DNA of 64,000 nucleotides, from contig NZ_DGUZ01000001.1 of the NCBI RefSeq assembly GCF_002394865.1, forward strand, positions 165,181-229,180, given 5' to 3'. The stretch's first letter is position 1. Each line of letters starts with the position of its first letter. Under the pieces are notes generated by a model. That model made no database searches. It was given only the letters and a program-made list of their open reading frames with translations, and was not told the DNA's origin. A program made the translations under genes and the position numbers. Of the stretch, positions 17,069-25,620 are shown in pieces. The DNA comes from Fibrobacter sp. UBA4297 (GTDB taxonomy: Bacteria > Fibrobacterota > Fibrobacteria > Fibrobacterales > Fibrobacteraceae).

Positions 17069-17617
17069 ATGCAAAAAATGGCAGATGAACGCAAGAATAA
17101 TTTAACATCTCCAATCGCTCGCTGGATCGAAGCGAACCGCGAAACCGCAGGTTTTACAGAATCTTTACGTAAATTATTAATGTATGCATGCGTGGAATGG
17201 ATCCGTCGCGGTACATCGGCGCTCCTCACCCCCGAAGAAGCTCTGTCTAAAATAGTATGTTGCGGACTTTCGGAGTTCCCGGTGGGGGAATGGGCTGAAA
17301 ATCCCGAAAAATACACCGACGAAATCGCCGATTTCTGTGAAAAAGTGAAAGTTTTGCCGTTGCCAGCCGCCCTCCAGGGCGAAATTCCCTCCCTTTTGGA
17401 TCTCCGTGGTGTAAAATGCCCCCTCAATTCCGTCCGTTCGCGAATCGTCATGTCCGGTTATCCGGCGGGTCGAACGCTCAAAATTTGGCTCGATGAGGGT
17501 TCCCCGATCGAAAATGTGCCCGGATCGCTCATTGCCGACGGCCATAAAGTGCTTTCACGCGAAAAAAAAGGCGATTATTGGGAAATCTCGGTGGTCAAAT
17601 CGGATTCTAAAGTATAG
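17069..17617 (+). CDS. TusA-like (SirA/YeeD) domain protein
   Basis: The last 75 residues form a TusA-type sulfur-carrier fold: LDLRGVKCPLNSVRSRIVM with the conserved CP motif, then the LKIWLDEG strand and the tail EKKGDYWEISVVK. TusA proteins accept sulfur as a persulfide on this Cys. The N-terminal ~105 residues are helical and of unknown type. It is followed by two small genes with 9- and 2-base gaps, probably an operon. The pathway served (tRNA thiolation, molybdopterin or other) cannot be told. ATG 17078 is an alternative start. Confidence 0.75.
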   Translation: MQKMADERKNNLTSPIARWIEANRETAGFTESLRKLLMYACVEWIRRGTSALLTPEEALSKIVCCGLSEFPVGEWAENPEKYTDEIADFCEKVKVLPLPAALQGEIPSLLDLRGVKCPLNSVRSRIVMSGYPAGRTLKIWLDEGSPIENVPGSLIADGHKVLSREKKGDYWEISVVKSDSKV

Positions 17618-17626
17618 ATTGTTTAT

Positions 17627-18217
17627 GTGGAAAACAGAGTATTAGTTATAGGCGATGAAATGTTCGGCCCCAAGGGCGAAGCGGCGAACCGTTTTGTGGA
17701 AGCCGTGCTGTGCCGGGAACCCAGCCGACCTATACAGTTTTCCGTAAATGTGCCTGTTGCGGTCTCGTTATCGCAAATCAAAGCGCGTCTTTCTTCCGAT
17801 GTCATTGGTAAAAATGCCGGCCGCATTATCATGGGGCTTGGACTGCGTGAACTGAACCGCGGTGGTACCGATGGCGCCTCGATTGCCTCGCTTTACGAAA
17901 CGGTCGTGAACGAACTTGTGAACAAGACTCAGTCGCGACTTTTTTTGCTCACGATTCCCCCGGAAATGTTCCCGATTGCGGTAAGCGAGGTGGAATATCT
18001 CAATATGATGATTCGTGAGTTTTGCGCTGCAAACGCACCCCGCGTAACACTTCTCGATTTTGCTGAATTTGCCGAAGCGTTCAAGGAAAAGCAGATGGAA
18101 CGCGGCAAGTTCGGGCGTAGCCTTTTTATGGAAGACGGTGAACCGACATCGCTTTGCTGCATGCTTTTAGCGCTATATTTGCAGGATAAACTTGTAGAAG
18201 ATTTAAAGGAGATGTAA
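17627..18217 (+). CDS. SGNH-hydrolase-like protein lacking the catalytic triad
   Basis: Order of elements resembles an SGNH/GDSL hydrolase: VLVIGDE at the start (usually GDS), MGLGLREL mid-protein (usually GxND), and MEDGEPTS near the end (usually DxxH). Each of the catalytic positions is replaced, so it is probably not a hydrolase. The start is a GTG directly after the TusA-like gene and has no clear Shine-Dalgarno sequence. It is coupled to the following CxxC gene by a 2-base gap. The family call is tentative. Confidence 0.5.
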   Translation: MENRVLVIGDEMFGPKGEAANRFVEAVLCREPSRPIQFSVNVPVAVSLSQIKARLSSDVIGKNAGRIIMGLGLRELNRGGTDGASIASLYETVVNELVNKTQSRLFLLTIPPEMFPIAVSEVEYLNMMIREFCAANAPRVTLLDFAEFAEAFKEKQMERGKFGRSLFMEDGEPTSLCCMLLALYLQDKLVEDLKEM

Positions 18218-18219
18218 TT

Positions 18220-18561
18220 ATGGGTCTTTTTGACAATCGTTTTGCTAGTAAAAATGCGGCCATGAGCCGTGCGTTCTCCATTGATTCCGAAAAGGACAAG
18301 CAGAAACGCAATACTGCCCGCGAGCCTGCCGCCCCCAAGATGGGAATTTGCGACAAGTGCCACAAGGAAGCCTTGCTGCGCTCTTACCGCTCTAAGGAAA
18401 TGTCTGTGTCCGATGGAGCCGCGAGTTTTGGGACGGTGGTGAAGCACCTCTGCGAAGATTGCGCTCCGCGTTCCAAGCGCTTCGAAGATACGAACGTCGC
18501 CTCAATGGATAAAAAGCAGGTCAAGAACCTCATGCGCTCCGCAAAGAAGGGTTTGCTGTAG
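18220..18561 (+). CDS. Small CxxC zinc-ribbon-like protein
   Basis: A strong ribosome binding site (AAGGAG) overlaps the preceding stop. The 113-residue basic protein carries CDKCHKE near residue 45 and CEDC near 80, the spacing of a treble-clef or zinc-ribbon knuckle pair. The N- and C-termini are Lys/Arg-rich. Third gene of the TusA-like operon; a sulfur or metal link is possible but not shown. A stable hairpin follows at 18596. Confidence 0.6.
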   Translation: MGLFDNRFASKNAAMSRAFSIDSEKDKQKRNTAREPAAPKMGICDKCHKEALLRSYRSKEMSVSDGAASFGTVVKHLCEDCAPRSKRFEDTNVASMDKKQVKNLMRSAKKGLL

Positions 18562-18595
18562 TAAAAACAAGCTGAAATTAGAGCTTTGAACTTTA

Positions 18596-18632
18596 AAGGG
18601 ATATGCCCGCGAAGGCGGGCGTATCCTTTAAT
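18596..18632. terminator. Long hairpin, bidirectional terminator
   Basis: AAAGG-ATA-GCCCGC and GCGGGC-TAT-CCTTT enclose loop GAAG between convergent genes. The core is the same palindrome as the GTCAT-type repeat (compare 54943-54963). Confidence 0.65.
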
Positions 18633-19275
18633 ATTTAATGATATGACAATTGTTGCTTGTCGAAAATCGCCCGCTAGCGTCTCGATTGAACGTCTTTGAC
18701 TTTGGATCTTTTGTGGTGCGCAATCGGTGAATTGTTTGCGTCTGATTTCCCTGAATAACGGTGTATTCGCCTACTGCAGAAAGCTTGGGAATGTAATCGC
18801 AATGTGTATTTTCGTCCCATACGTTGTAATATAATGCAGAGTAGTTTTTAACGTAAAGCGTATCACCGATATTTAACTCAAGATCGCTTGGGTGGAGAAT
18901 CCATGTTGAGTCTGCGACCTTTGACATAAGGGTTTCTTTTTCGGAATGAATTTTAAAATTGTGTAGTACTGCTCGAGCGCCGCGACTTGTTTTTGCGGAT
19001 TCTCTTTGAGTGTATTTTACGGTAACGTTGCAACCGGGAATTGCTTTCATGCATATTGGATCCGTACTGAGGTCAATATGCGCTTCAGCGACAATGCCCG
19101 AAATATCTATGGTGTTGCCCAAATTAGGGAATGAGGACATGTCTGTGTTTTCGGTAGGCTACTCATTCTGAATTTGCATTCCTTTGGGAGTGCTGCTGAT
19201 TTTGCAGGACTGAGCCATAGTATCGCTCAATGCAATAAGAATGAGTATAACCGACCAAGTCGGGGGCATTTGCAT
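18628..19275 (-). pseudogene. Exported protein interrupted by an in-frame TAG
   Basis: ATG 19275 opens a good signal peptide (WSVILILIALSDTMAQSC) and 38 codons. A TAG at 19161-19159 then stops the frame, after which the same frame is open for a further 177 codons to 18628 (MSSFPNLGNTIDISGIVAEAHI onward from 19140). The continuity of frame on both sides means a single nonsense mutation in an exported, possibly lipid-modified protein (SC after the hydrophobic core). The downstream part alone would be a 170-residue cytosolic product without a good ribosome binding site. Domain not recognised. Confidence 0.7.
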
Positions 19276-19278
19276 AGT

Positions 19279-19308
19279 TTTGTACCCTTCGACATGCTCA
19301 GGGTACTT
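19279..19308. repeat. CTGAGC...GTCGAAG palindromic repeat
   Basis: GTACCCT and AGGGTAC pair across a loop containing TCGACATGCTC. Relatives occur at 49946, 53010 and 54068. Here it may end the nuo transcript. Confidence 0.5.
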
Positions 19309-19316
19309 GTCAATTC

Positions 19317-20759
19317 TTAATTCATAAATCCGGCAAAGATGTTGTTGCTCAGGAACGGAACAAAGCCGAGGAGGATTACCGCGATGCTCAGCAAAATGAT
19401 GACTTCGCGCTGGCGCTTGGTGAGACGGAGTGGGTTCAAATGTCCGTCCGGTTCATCGACCCAGGCTGCCTTGATGAGCTGCAAGTAGTAGAAGAGCGCA
19501 ATGACGTTGTTCAAGACGGCGAATGCTACGAGCGTGTAATGGCCTGTCGAAGCTCCGCTGAAGAACAGGTGGAACTTGCCGAAGAAGCCGGCGAGAGGCG
19601 GGATGCCTGCCAAGCTGAACATCGAAATCGCAAGGGCGATGGCGAGGCTCGGGTTTTGCTTTGAAAGTCCGCGGAGCGACTGGAATGTTTCTTCGCGGTG
19701 ATGCCCGATGATGCCGAATACGAAGAATGCGAGGTAGTTCGAAACGGCATAGACAAAGAGGTAATAGATGATTGCCGTCTTTGCGGTTGTTGCTGGGCCA
19801 AGCAAGGCGACCATGATGTAGCCTGCCTGAGCGATAGAGCTGTAAGCCATGAAGCGGCGGAGGCGGCTCTGCTTTAATGCTCCGAGGTTTCCGACGAAGA
19901 GCGTGACGCCTGCGAGGAGCGCGATGAGCGGTGCAATTTTATCTTGAATCGGGGAGAGCGGACCATAGACGAGCACGACGAGGAACGCAATGGCGGTTGC
20001 CTTCGAGGTCACGGAAAGTACAGCGGTTACCGGTGTCGGAGCGCCTTCGTAAACGTCCGGGGCCCAGGTGTAGAACGGGAACAGTGTGAGCTTGAATCCG
20101 ATTCCGCAGAAGAGGAACAGCACGGCAATCCACAAGAGCGGGCTAGAGCCGCTTGCGACTGCTGCCTGGATTTCATCGAAGTGGAGGCTTCCGGAAAAAC
20201 CGTAGAGGTAGCTGAAGCCGAACAGTTCAAATGCTGTTGCGACAGAGCCCATCAAGATGTACTTGGTGGCAGCTTCGGAACCGTACTGGTCGCGTTTGTT
20301 CCAGGCGGCGAGTGCGTACATCGGGATGGTCGCAATTTCGAGGCCGAGGAAGAATGTGAGCAAGTCGCAAGCACTCACGACTGTGAATCCGCCGAACGTC
20401 GCAAAAGCGATGGCGCCAATGAATTCGGCAATCTGGTGCATGGGCGGCTTCTTGTCTCCGCCGTGTTCGAAGTAGTCCTTGGAAAGCCACATGCCAAGCA
20501 GAGCGCTCACCATGAGCACTTCGCGCATGAGCACGCCGAAGTCATCCACTTTCCAGTTGCAGATAAAGAGCTTTCCGCTGCCGCCTGCAAGTGGGATGAA
20601 GTTTAGCAGGAGGAATATGGCGATAAAGCCGATGTTTGCCAGGCGCCAGGGCAACTGCGAACGCGTTGTTACGAACAAGCGTATCCCGATTACGATGAAC
20701 GGGAAAATCAGCAGCAAAACGTCAGGTAGAATGAAGTTTGGAATTGCAAAATTTGTCAT
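19317..20759 (-). CDS. nuoN: NADH-quinone oxidoreductase subunit N
   Basis: Antiporter-like membrane subunit of complex I, about 13-14 transmembrane segments in 480 residues, last gene of the operon. FYTWAPDVYEGAPTPVTAVLSVTSKATA (near residue 230) is the typical proton-antiporter segment with the conserved Lys, and SSIAQAGYIMVALLG follows near 310. It starts 11 bases after nuoM. Confidence 0.93.
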   Translation of the reverse strand: MTNFAIPNFILPDVLLLIFPFIVIGIRLFVTTRSQLPWRLANIGFIAIFLLLNFIPLAGGSGKLFICNWKVDDFGVLMREVLMVSALLGMWLSKDYFEHGGDKKPPMHQIAEFIGAIAFATFGGFTVVSACDLLTFFLGLEIATIPMYALAAWNKRDQYGSEAATKYILMGSVATAFELFGFSYLYGFSGSLHFDEIQAAVASGSSPLLWIAVLFLFCGIGFKLTLFPFYTWAPDVYEGAPTPVTAVLSVTSKATAIAFLVVLVYGPLSPIQDKIAPLIALLAGVTLFVGNLGALKQSRLRRFMAYSSIAQAGYIMVALLGPATTAKTAIIYYLFVYAVSNYLAFFVFGIIGHHREETFQSLRGLSKQNPSLAIALAISMFSLAGIPPLAGFFGKFHLFFSGASTGHYTLVAFAVLNNVIALFYYLQLIKAAWVDEPDGHLNPLRLTKRQREVIILLSIAVILLGFVPFLSNNIFAGFMN

Positions 20760-20770
20760 AATTAAACCTA

Positions 20771-22285
20771 CTATAAACCTGCCGATGAAATCTTTTCAAA
20801 AATCGGAGCTATGCTCTGGTCCAGAAGTTCCGAAATCCAGCCGGGGCAAACACCGATGAACAACAAGCAGGCAACGAGAACGACGATGACCAACTTTTCG
20901 CGGAAGCATCCGTCAGTGAGGCTTTCGTACTTCTGCGGGAGCGGGCCGTGAAGCATACGGTTCGCTGTTTGCAGAATGTAGACGGCTGTCGTCGTGATGG
21001 AGAGAATGGCGAGAATTGTCACGATGCGTGTGAGCGTGGAATCTTGCTGGAACGCACCAATGAAGATGGTGCTTTCGGCAATGAATCCCGAGAATCCCGG
21101 GAGGCCAAGCCCTGCAAAACCGGCAAGCACAAAGCCAACGCCGAGGAACGGCATCTTGCGCATGATACCGCCCATTTCCGTGATGTCACGGGTGTGGGTG
21201 CGTTCGTAAATCATGCCAATCGTTGCGAAGAAGAGGCCTGTCAAGAATCCGTGAGATATCATCTGGAGGCTAGCGCCGCGAAGTCCAATGGGCGTCATGG
21301 CGGCAAGGCCCAAGAAGATGAGGCCCAAGTGGCTGATGGAGCTGTAAGCGGTGATGTACTTGAGGTCCTTGTGGCGGATGGCGATGAACGGGCCGAGAAC
21401 CACGTTAAAGATGAGGAGTGCTACAACGTACGGGAGCCAAATCTTGGCGGCTTCAGGCATGAGGAACATGGCAACGCGGAGGCATCCGTAGGCACCCATT
21501 TTCATCATCACACCGGCGGCGAGCATTGAAACAGCGGTCGGTGCAGCGGAGTGACCATCCGGGCTCCAGAAGTGGAACGGGAATAGCGAACTCGAAACGG
21601 CAAATCCCATGAACATGAGCGGGAATGCCCACATCTGGAAATCCATCGGGAGAGTCGTCTTTGCAATTTCAATGAGGTTCCAGCTTGTAGCGCCACTTTC
21701 GAAGTAAAGTCCGAAGAGCGTTGCAAGAATCATCGAAGAGCCAAACGCAAGTGTCAACGTGAGCTTTTTACCACCGTAGTCGCGCTTGCCGCTGCCGTAG
21801 CAGGCAATCATGAGGTACATGCAGAGTGCTTCCATTTCGTAGAACACGAAGAAGAGCACCAGGTCAAAGCTCATGTACACGCCGTAAACGCTTGTTGCCA
21901 AAAGTTGGATAAGCGCAAAGAAAATCTTCTGATTCCCTTTGATCTTGAGACTTACAAGCACGCCCGCCCAGACGATGAACGCCGTGAGCGCAAGCAACAG
22001 CATGTTGAGACCGTCAGCGCCAACAATGTAGTGGGCGTTGAACATCGAGAGCCACGGGATGTCCGTAAAGAATCGGAGTGCAAGCGGTGCGGCTGCCGGA
22101 TCTGTCGGAGTTCCCGAGAGAGCGTAGATGGCGTAAGTCAAGTAGCAGACAATTGCAAGGACAATCGTTGCCGACGTGACATGGATGGTTCGGAGCGTCT
22201 TTTCGTACGTGGCGGGAATCAGTACGCAGGCGAGAACCGTTAAGAGGGGGAGAACCCAAATGGAGTTAAAAAGTATTGTATTCAT
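20771..22285 (-). CDS. nuoM: NADH-quinone oxidoreductase subunit M
   Basis: Second antiporter-like proton-pumping subunit of complex I (504 residues). HFWSPDGHSAAPTAVSMLAAG and MKMGAYGCLR near residues 235-270 match the NuoM signature; Glu of ExALCMYLM and Lys of VMMKMGAY are at the usual places. SSISHLGLIFLGL follows near 310. It lies nine bases after nuoL on the same transcript. Confidence 0.94.
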   Translation of the reverse strand: MNTILFNSIWVLPLLTVLACVLIPATYEKTLRTIHVTSATIVLAIVCYLTYAIYALSGTPTDPAAAPLALRFFTDIPWLSMFNAHYIVGADGLNMLLLALTAFIVWAGVLVSLKIKGNQKIFFALIQLLATSVYGVYMSFDLVLFFVFYEMEALCMYLMIACYGSGKRDYGGKKLTLTLAFGSSMILATLFGLYFESGATSWNLIEIAKTTLPMDFQMWAFPLMFMGFAVSSSLFPFHFWSPDGHSAAPTAVSMLAAGVMMKMGAYGCLRVAMFLMPEAAKIWLPYVVALLIFNVVLGPFIAIRHKDLKYITAYSSISHLGLIFLGLAAMTPIGLRGASLQMISHGFLTGLFFATIGMIYERTHTRDITEMGGIMRKMPFLGVGFVLAGFAGLGLPGFSGFIAESTIFIGAFQQDSTLTRIVTILAILSITTTAVYILQTANRMLHGPLPQKYESLTDGCFREKLVIVVLVACLLFIGVCPGWISELLDQSIAPIFEKISSAGL

Positions 22286-22294
22286 GGGTGCGCC

Positions 22295-24250
22295 TTACAG
22301 GGGAAGCTGGCCGAAGAATCGCCAAAGGAGAACGCCGACAATCAAAGTGCCCAAGTAGAACGGCAAGTAGCCGGCCTGGGCAAAACGGACCAAGTCACCG
22401 AGCTTGTGGACAAACCAGACCGTAAAGGCGAGGAGTCCTTCAATCACGTAATCGTTGAATGCGCGGGCAACGCGGGCGATACCGCCAAAGATAAACTGGC
22501 GGACGACGGCGTAGTACATTTCATCGAAGTAGAACTTGTGGTAAATGACTTTATAAATGCCGCTGCGGTTCGTTTCGTCGAGAGCGCGTTGGACTTTTGC
22601 CCACGGGCTTGCGTAAAGCACCCAAGCGATAACGAGTGCAACGACTGCAATGCCAACGGCCACAAACGGGAGCCATTCAGCATGGTCGAGCTTGACGAGC
22701 TGCGGAACATTCAACTGTCCCGGTACAAAGAACTTTTCGAAAATTCCCTTGCCGAGGATGCCGCTCAAAAGTGCCGGAATCGCAAGAATTACAATCGGGA
22801 GTGTCATCGCGAAATCTTCATGCACATGGCCTGCCTTGACGCCTTCGTGACGTGGAGCGCCATGGAACGCAAGGAAGAACAGACGGAACATGTAGAATGT
22901 CGTGAGACCGCTCGTAAGGAGCGCAAGCCCAAAGACAACGTAATGGTGCCCTTGGAATGCGGCGAGAATGATTTCGTCCTTGGAGAAGAATCCGGAGAAC
23001 GGCGGAATGCCCGAAATCGCGAGAATCGAAATGAGCGTGCATGCGTAAGTGAGTTTCATCTTCTTGCCGAGACCGCCCATTGCATCGAGATCGTTCGTGC
23101 CGACCTGATGGATTAAGCTACCGGCGATGAGGAACAAGCTGCACTTGAAGAACGCGTGCGTAAAGATGTGGAACGTCGAAGCGGTCCAGCCGGTAACGGC
23201 GACAACCTGGCCAATCTTGCAAGCGCCAAGCGCAAACATCATGTAACCCAGCTGCGAAAGCGTGGAGTAGGCGAGGATGCGCTTGATGTCTTTTTGCGTG
23301 CAGGCGATGACGGCGGCAAATACCATCGTGAATGCGCCGACCCACATGATGAGCGTGAGGGCGTTATCGCAAATGGCAAAGAACGGGAAGAGTCGAGCGA
23401 CAAGGTAAACGCCTGCGACGACCATCGTTGCACTGTGAATGATGGAGCTGACCGGAGTCGGACCTTCCATCGCGTTCGGGAGCCAGATATGCATCGGGAA
23501 CATGGCGGACTTGCCCCAGCCACCGGTGAAAATCAAGATGGAGCCGAGAACGAGCGCTTTGGACTTCGGGATTGTCACAAGGCCGAGGTTGATGAACTGC
23601 TTCTGGAAATCAATGAGGCTGAGCGAATTGAGCGTCGAAAAGTCGAAACTGCCGACGACGTAGCTCACGAGCACAATGCCGAGCAAGAAGAAGCTATCGG
23701 CAAAGCGGGTGAGGATGAATGCCTGCTTGGAGGCACTTACGGCACTTGGCTTGTGGTACCAGAAACCGATGAGCAGGTAACTCGAAACGCCAACGAGTTC
23801 CCAGAAGATGAACATCTGGAAAAGGTTTGTCGCGATGACGAGCCCGAGCATACTAAAACTGAACAGCGAAAGCAGTGCAAAGAAACGCCCGGCGGCGCGG
23901 TCTTCGCGCATGTAGCCGATGCTGTAGATGTTCACCATAAAGCTGATGAACGTGACGACTACGAGCATCATCACGGAGAGCGGATCTACGAGCATACCGA
24001 TTCTTGCGACTAGGTCCCCGATGAACGGGATAAACGTATGGTCGAACAGAATTGCCTTTTGCGGTGCAAAGTCCGAGCTGAAGTAGTGGAATGCGAGTGT
24101 GCCTGCGGCGGCAAAGGCAAGGCCGTTGCAAATGACAGCGAAAATCGCTGCGGCTTTAGCGCACTTGTTTCCGAGGAAAAGCCCGTTCACGACGAACGTG
24201 ATGAGCGGGAACAATAGAATCAAATAGCCGAGAGTGATATCATCAATCAT
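22295..24250 (-). CDS. nuoL: NADH-quinone oxidoreductase subunit L
   Basis: Largest antiporter-like subunit (651 residues). WLPNAMEGPTPVSSIIHSATMVVAGVYL near residue 245 and YSTLSQLGYMMFALG near 325 are the diagnostic segments. The C-terminal part includes the long lateral-helix region found in NuoL. It overlaps nuoK by eight bases. Confidence 0.95.
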   Translation of the reverse strand: MIDDITLGYLILLFPLITFVVNGLFLGNKCAKAAAIFAVICNGLAFAAAGTLAFHYFSSDFAPQKAILFDHTFIPFIGDLVARIGMLVDPLSVMMLVVVTFISFMVNIYSIGYMREDRAAGRFFALLSLFSFSMLGLVIATNLFQMFIFWELVGVSSYLLIGFWYHKPSAVSASKQAFILTRFADSFFLLGIVLVSYVVGSFDFSTLNSLSLIDFQKQFINLGLVTIPKSKALVLGSILIFTGGWGKSAMFPMHIWLPNAMEGPTPVSSIIHSATMVVAGVYLVARLFPFFAICDNALTLIMWVGAFTMVFAAVIACTQKDIKRILAYSTLSQLGYMMFALGACKIGQVVAVTGWTASTFHIFTHAFFKCSLFLIAGSLIHQVGTNDLDAMGGLGKKMKLTYACTLISILAISGIPPFSGFFSKDEIILAAFQGHHYVVFGLALLTSGLTTFYMFRLFFLAFHGAPRHEGVKAGHVHEDFAMTLPIVILAIPALLSGILGKGIFEKFFVPGQLNVPQLVKLDHAEWLPFVAVGIAVVALVIAWVLYASPWAKVQRALDETNRSGIYKVIYHKFYFDEMYYAVVRQFIFGGIARVARAFNDYVIEGLLAFTVWFVHKLGDLVRFAQAGYLPFYLGTLIVGVLLWRFFGQLPL

Positions 24251-24548
24251 GGAGGTCCCTCAACTGGTCAACGTCAAGACTCTTATGGCGGCGGTACATG
24301 GTCACGATAATCGCAAGGGCGATGGCCATTTCGCAAGCCGTCACGGCAATGACAAAGATACTGAACAGAGCGCCTGCAGTCGCATCGTGTGCGGTGAAGT
24401 AGGCGAAACTGATAAAGTTGATGTTTGCGGCATTCAGCATGAGCTCAATGGAAATGAGCATACCGATGAGATGGCGGCGGCGCATCAGGCCCCAAACGCC
24501 AATCCCGAACAGCAAAAATGCGAGAATCAAGCAATTCAGAAGGTTCAT
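24243..24548 (-). CDS. nuoK: NADH-quinone oxidoreductase subunit K
   Basis: A 101-residue, three-helix subunit with two membrane-embedded Glu (IGMLISIELMLNAANINFI and VIAVTACEMAIALAI), the positions essential for proton transfer in the family. It overlaps nuoJ by four bases (ATGA) and nuoL by eight. Confidence 0.94.
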   Translation of the reverse strand: MNLLNCLILAFLLFGIGVWGLMRRRHLIGMLISIELMLNAANINFISFAYFTAHDATAGALFSIFVIAVTACEMAIALAIIVTMYRRHKSLDVDQLRDLHD

Positions 24549-25117
24549 TTGCTAGCCTCCTCTTCGGCATCTTCCTTGGTGCGGCGGGCGACCGTGATAG
24601 CGCAAATGAGCGTCATCAAGAGGAGCACGCTTACGATTTCAAACGGGATGATGAATCCGTTCGGATCGTTACCGAGTAAGCGCAAGGCGAAGTTCTGGAG
24701 TGAAGAATAGTCGGCGGGGGAGTTCACGACGCCACTTGCCAAGTCCGGAGTCGGCAGCACGCATTTGACCATCACGAACACAAACGCGATGGAAAGCGCA
24801 AATGCGGTGAAAATTCGTGGCATCTTTGTCGAGAAGGCGTCTTCGCCCAAATGGCTTGTGAGAAGAATCGTAAACACCACGAAAATCACGACGCCGCCCA
24901 CGTAAACCATCACCTGGGCAAGTGCGATGAATTCGGCATGCATAAGCATGTAGAGGATCGCGGTCGTGACAAAGCTAAAGATGAGGAACACGGCGCTTTG
25001 CAAGATGTTTTTGACTGCAACGCAACAAACTGCCGTCATTAAAATCACGAATGCGACGACATAGAACGCAATGTCCATGCCTCCCATCGGAAACGATAAA
25101 GGCAAATCCGGGAACAT
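24545..25117 (-). CDS. nuoJ: NADH-quinone oxidoreductase subunit J
   Basis: Membrane subunit of 190 residues with the conserved early segment HAEFIALAQVMVYVGGVVIFVVFTILL near residue 55, where the pi-bulge helix of NuoJ lies. The final part is longer and acidic (RRTKEDAEEEASK). Its ATG shares one base with the nuoI stop. Confidence 0.93.
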   Translation of the reverse strand: MFPDLPLSFPMGGMDIAFYVVAFVILMTAVCCVAVKNILQSAVFLIFSFVTTAILYMLMHAEFIALAQVMVYVGGVVIFVVFTILLTSHLGEDAFSTKMPRIFTAFALSIAFVFVMVKCVLPTPDLASGVVNSPADYSSLQNFALRLLGNDPNGFIIPFEIVSVLLLMTLICAITVARRTKEDAEEEASK

Positions 25118-25596
25118 TAACCTTGCCCCTCCTTCTTATTTAAAATCATTTCAAGATCGTTCGGGTCAGTTGTCGCAACTTCGAATGCGGGACTCATGCG
25201 GATGGCTCCAAACGGGCAGGCTTCTACGCAGAGGCCACACTGGGTGCAACTGGCGAAGTGGTACACGTAACGTCCGAGAACCTTCTTGCCTGCAATGTTC
25301 TTTGTGGCAAGCACGTTGATGGAGGCGTTCGGGCAGGCGCGTTCGCACATGCCGCAAGCGGTGCAGTGGTTGTTGCCGTCTGCATCTTCGATCATCTCGA
25401 GGCGGCCGCGGTAACGGTCGTGCATTTTAAGCGTCTTGCGATTTTCGGGGTACTGTTCCGTAACGATGCGCTTAGGATTGAAAAAATACTTGAGCGTTAC
25501 GGACAATCCGCAAATAAGGCTCCACGGACCCGTAATGCAACGCTTCAGGTAGCGTTTAATGTATTGAAGAGTTGAAATTTTTTCTTGCATAGTCAA
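25117..25596 (-). CDS. nuoI: NADH-quinone oxidoreductase subunit I (2x[4Fe-4S])
   Basis: Ferredoxin-type subunit carrying clusters N6a and N6b: CTACGMCERACP near residue 78 and CTQCGLCVEACP near 115, each CxxCxxCxxxCP. The N-terminal amphipathic helix and KYFFNPKRIVTEQYPE match NuoI. The gap to nuoH (20 bases) is occupied by a repeat (25591-25620) that also supplies the nuoH stop codon. Confidence 0.94.
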   Translation of the reverse strand: MTMQEKISTLQYIKRYLKRCITGPWSLICGLSVTLKYFFNPKRIVTEQYPENRKTLKMHDRYRGRLEMIEDADGNNHCTACGMCERACPNASINVLATKNIAGKKVLGRYVYHFASCTQCGLCVEACPFGAIRMSPAFEVATTDPNDLEMILNKKEGQG

Positions 25597-25620
25597 TAGT
25601 CATTGGTCAATAGTCATTAG
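25591..25620. repeat. TAGTCATT half-element inside the nuo operon
   Basis: AGTCAATAGTCATTGGTCAA and a further TAGTCATTAG cover the nuoH-nuoI junction, including the nuoH stop codon (25619-25617). Same unit as at 34255, 35066, 54973 and 59152. Confidence 0.7.
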
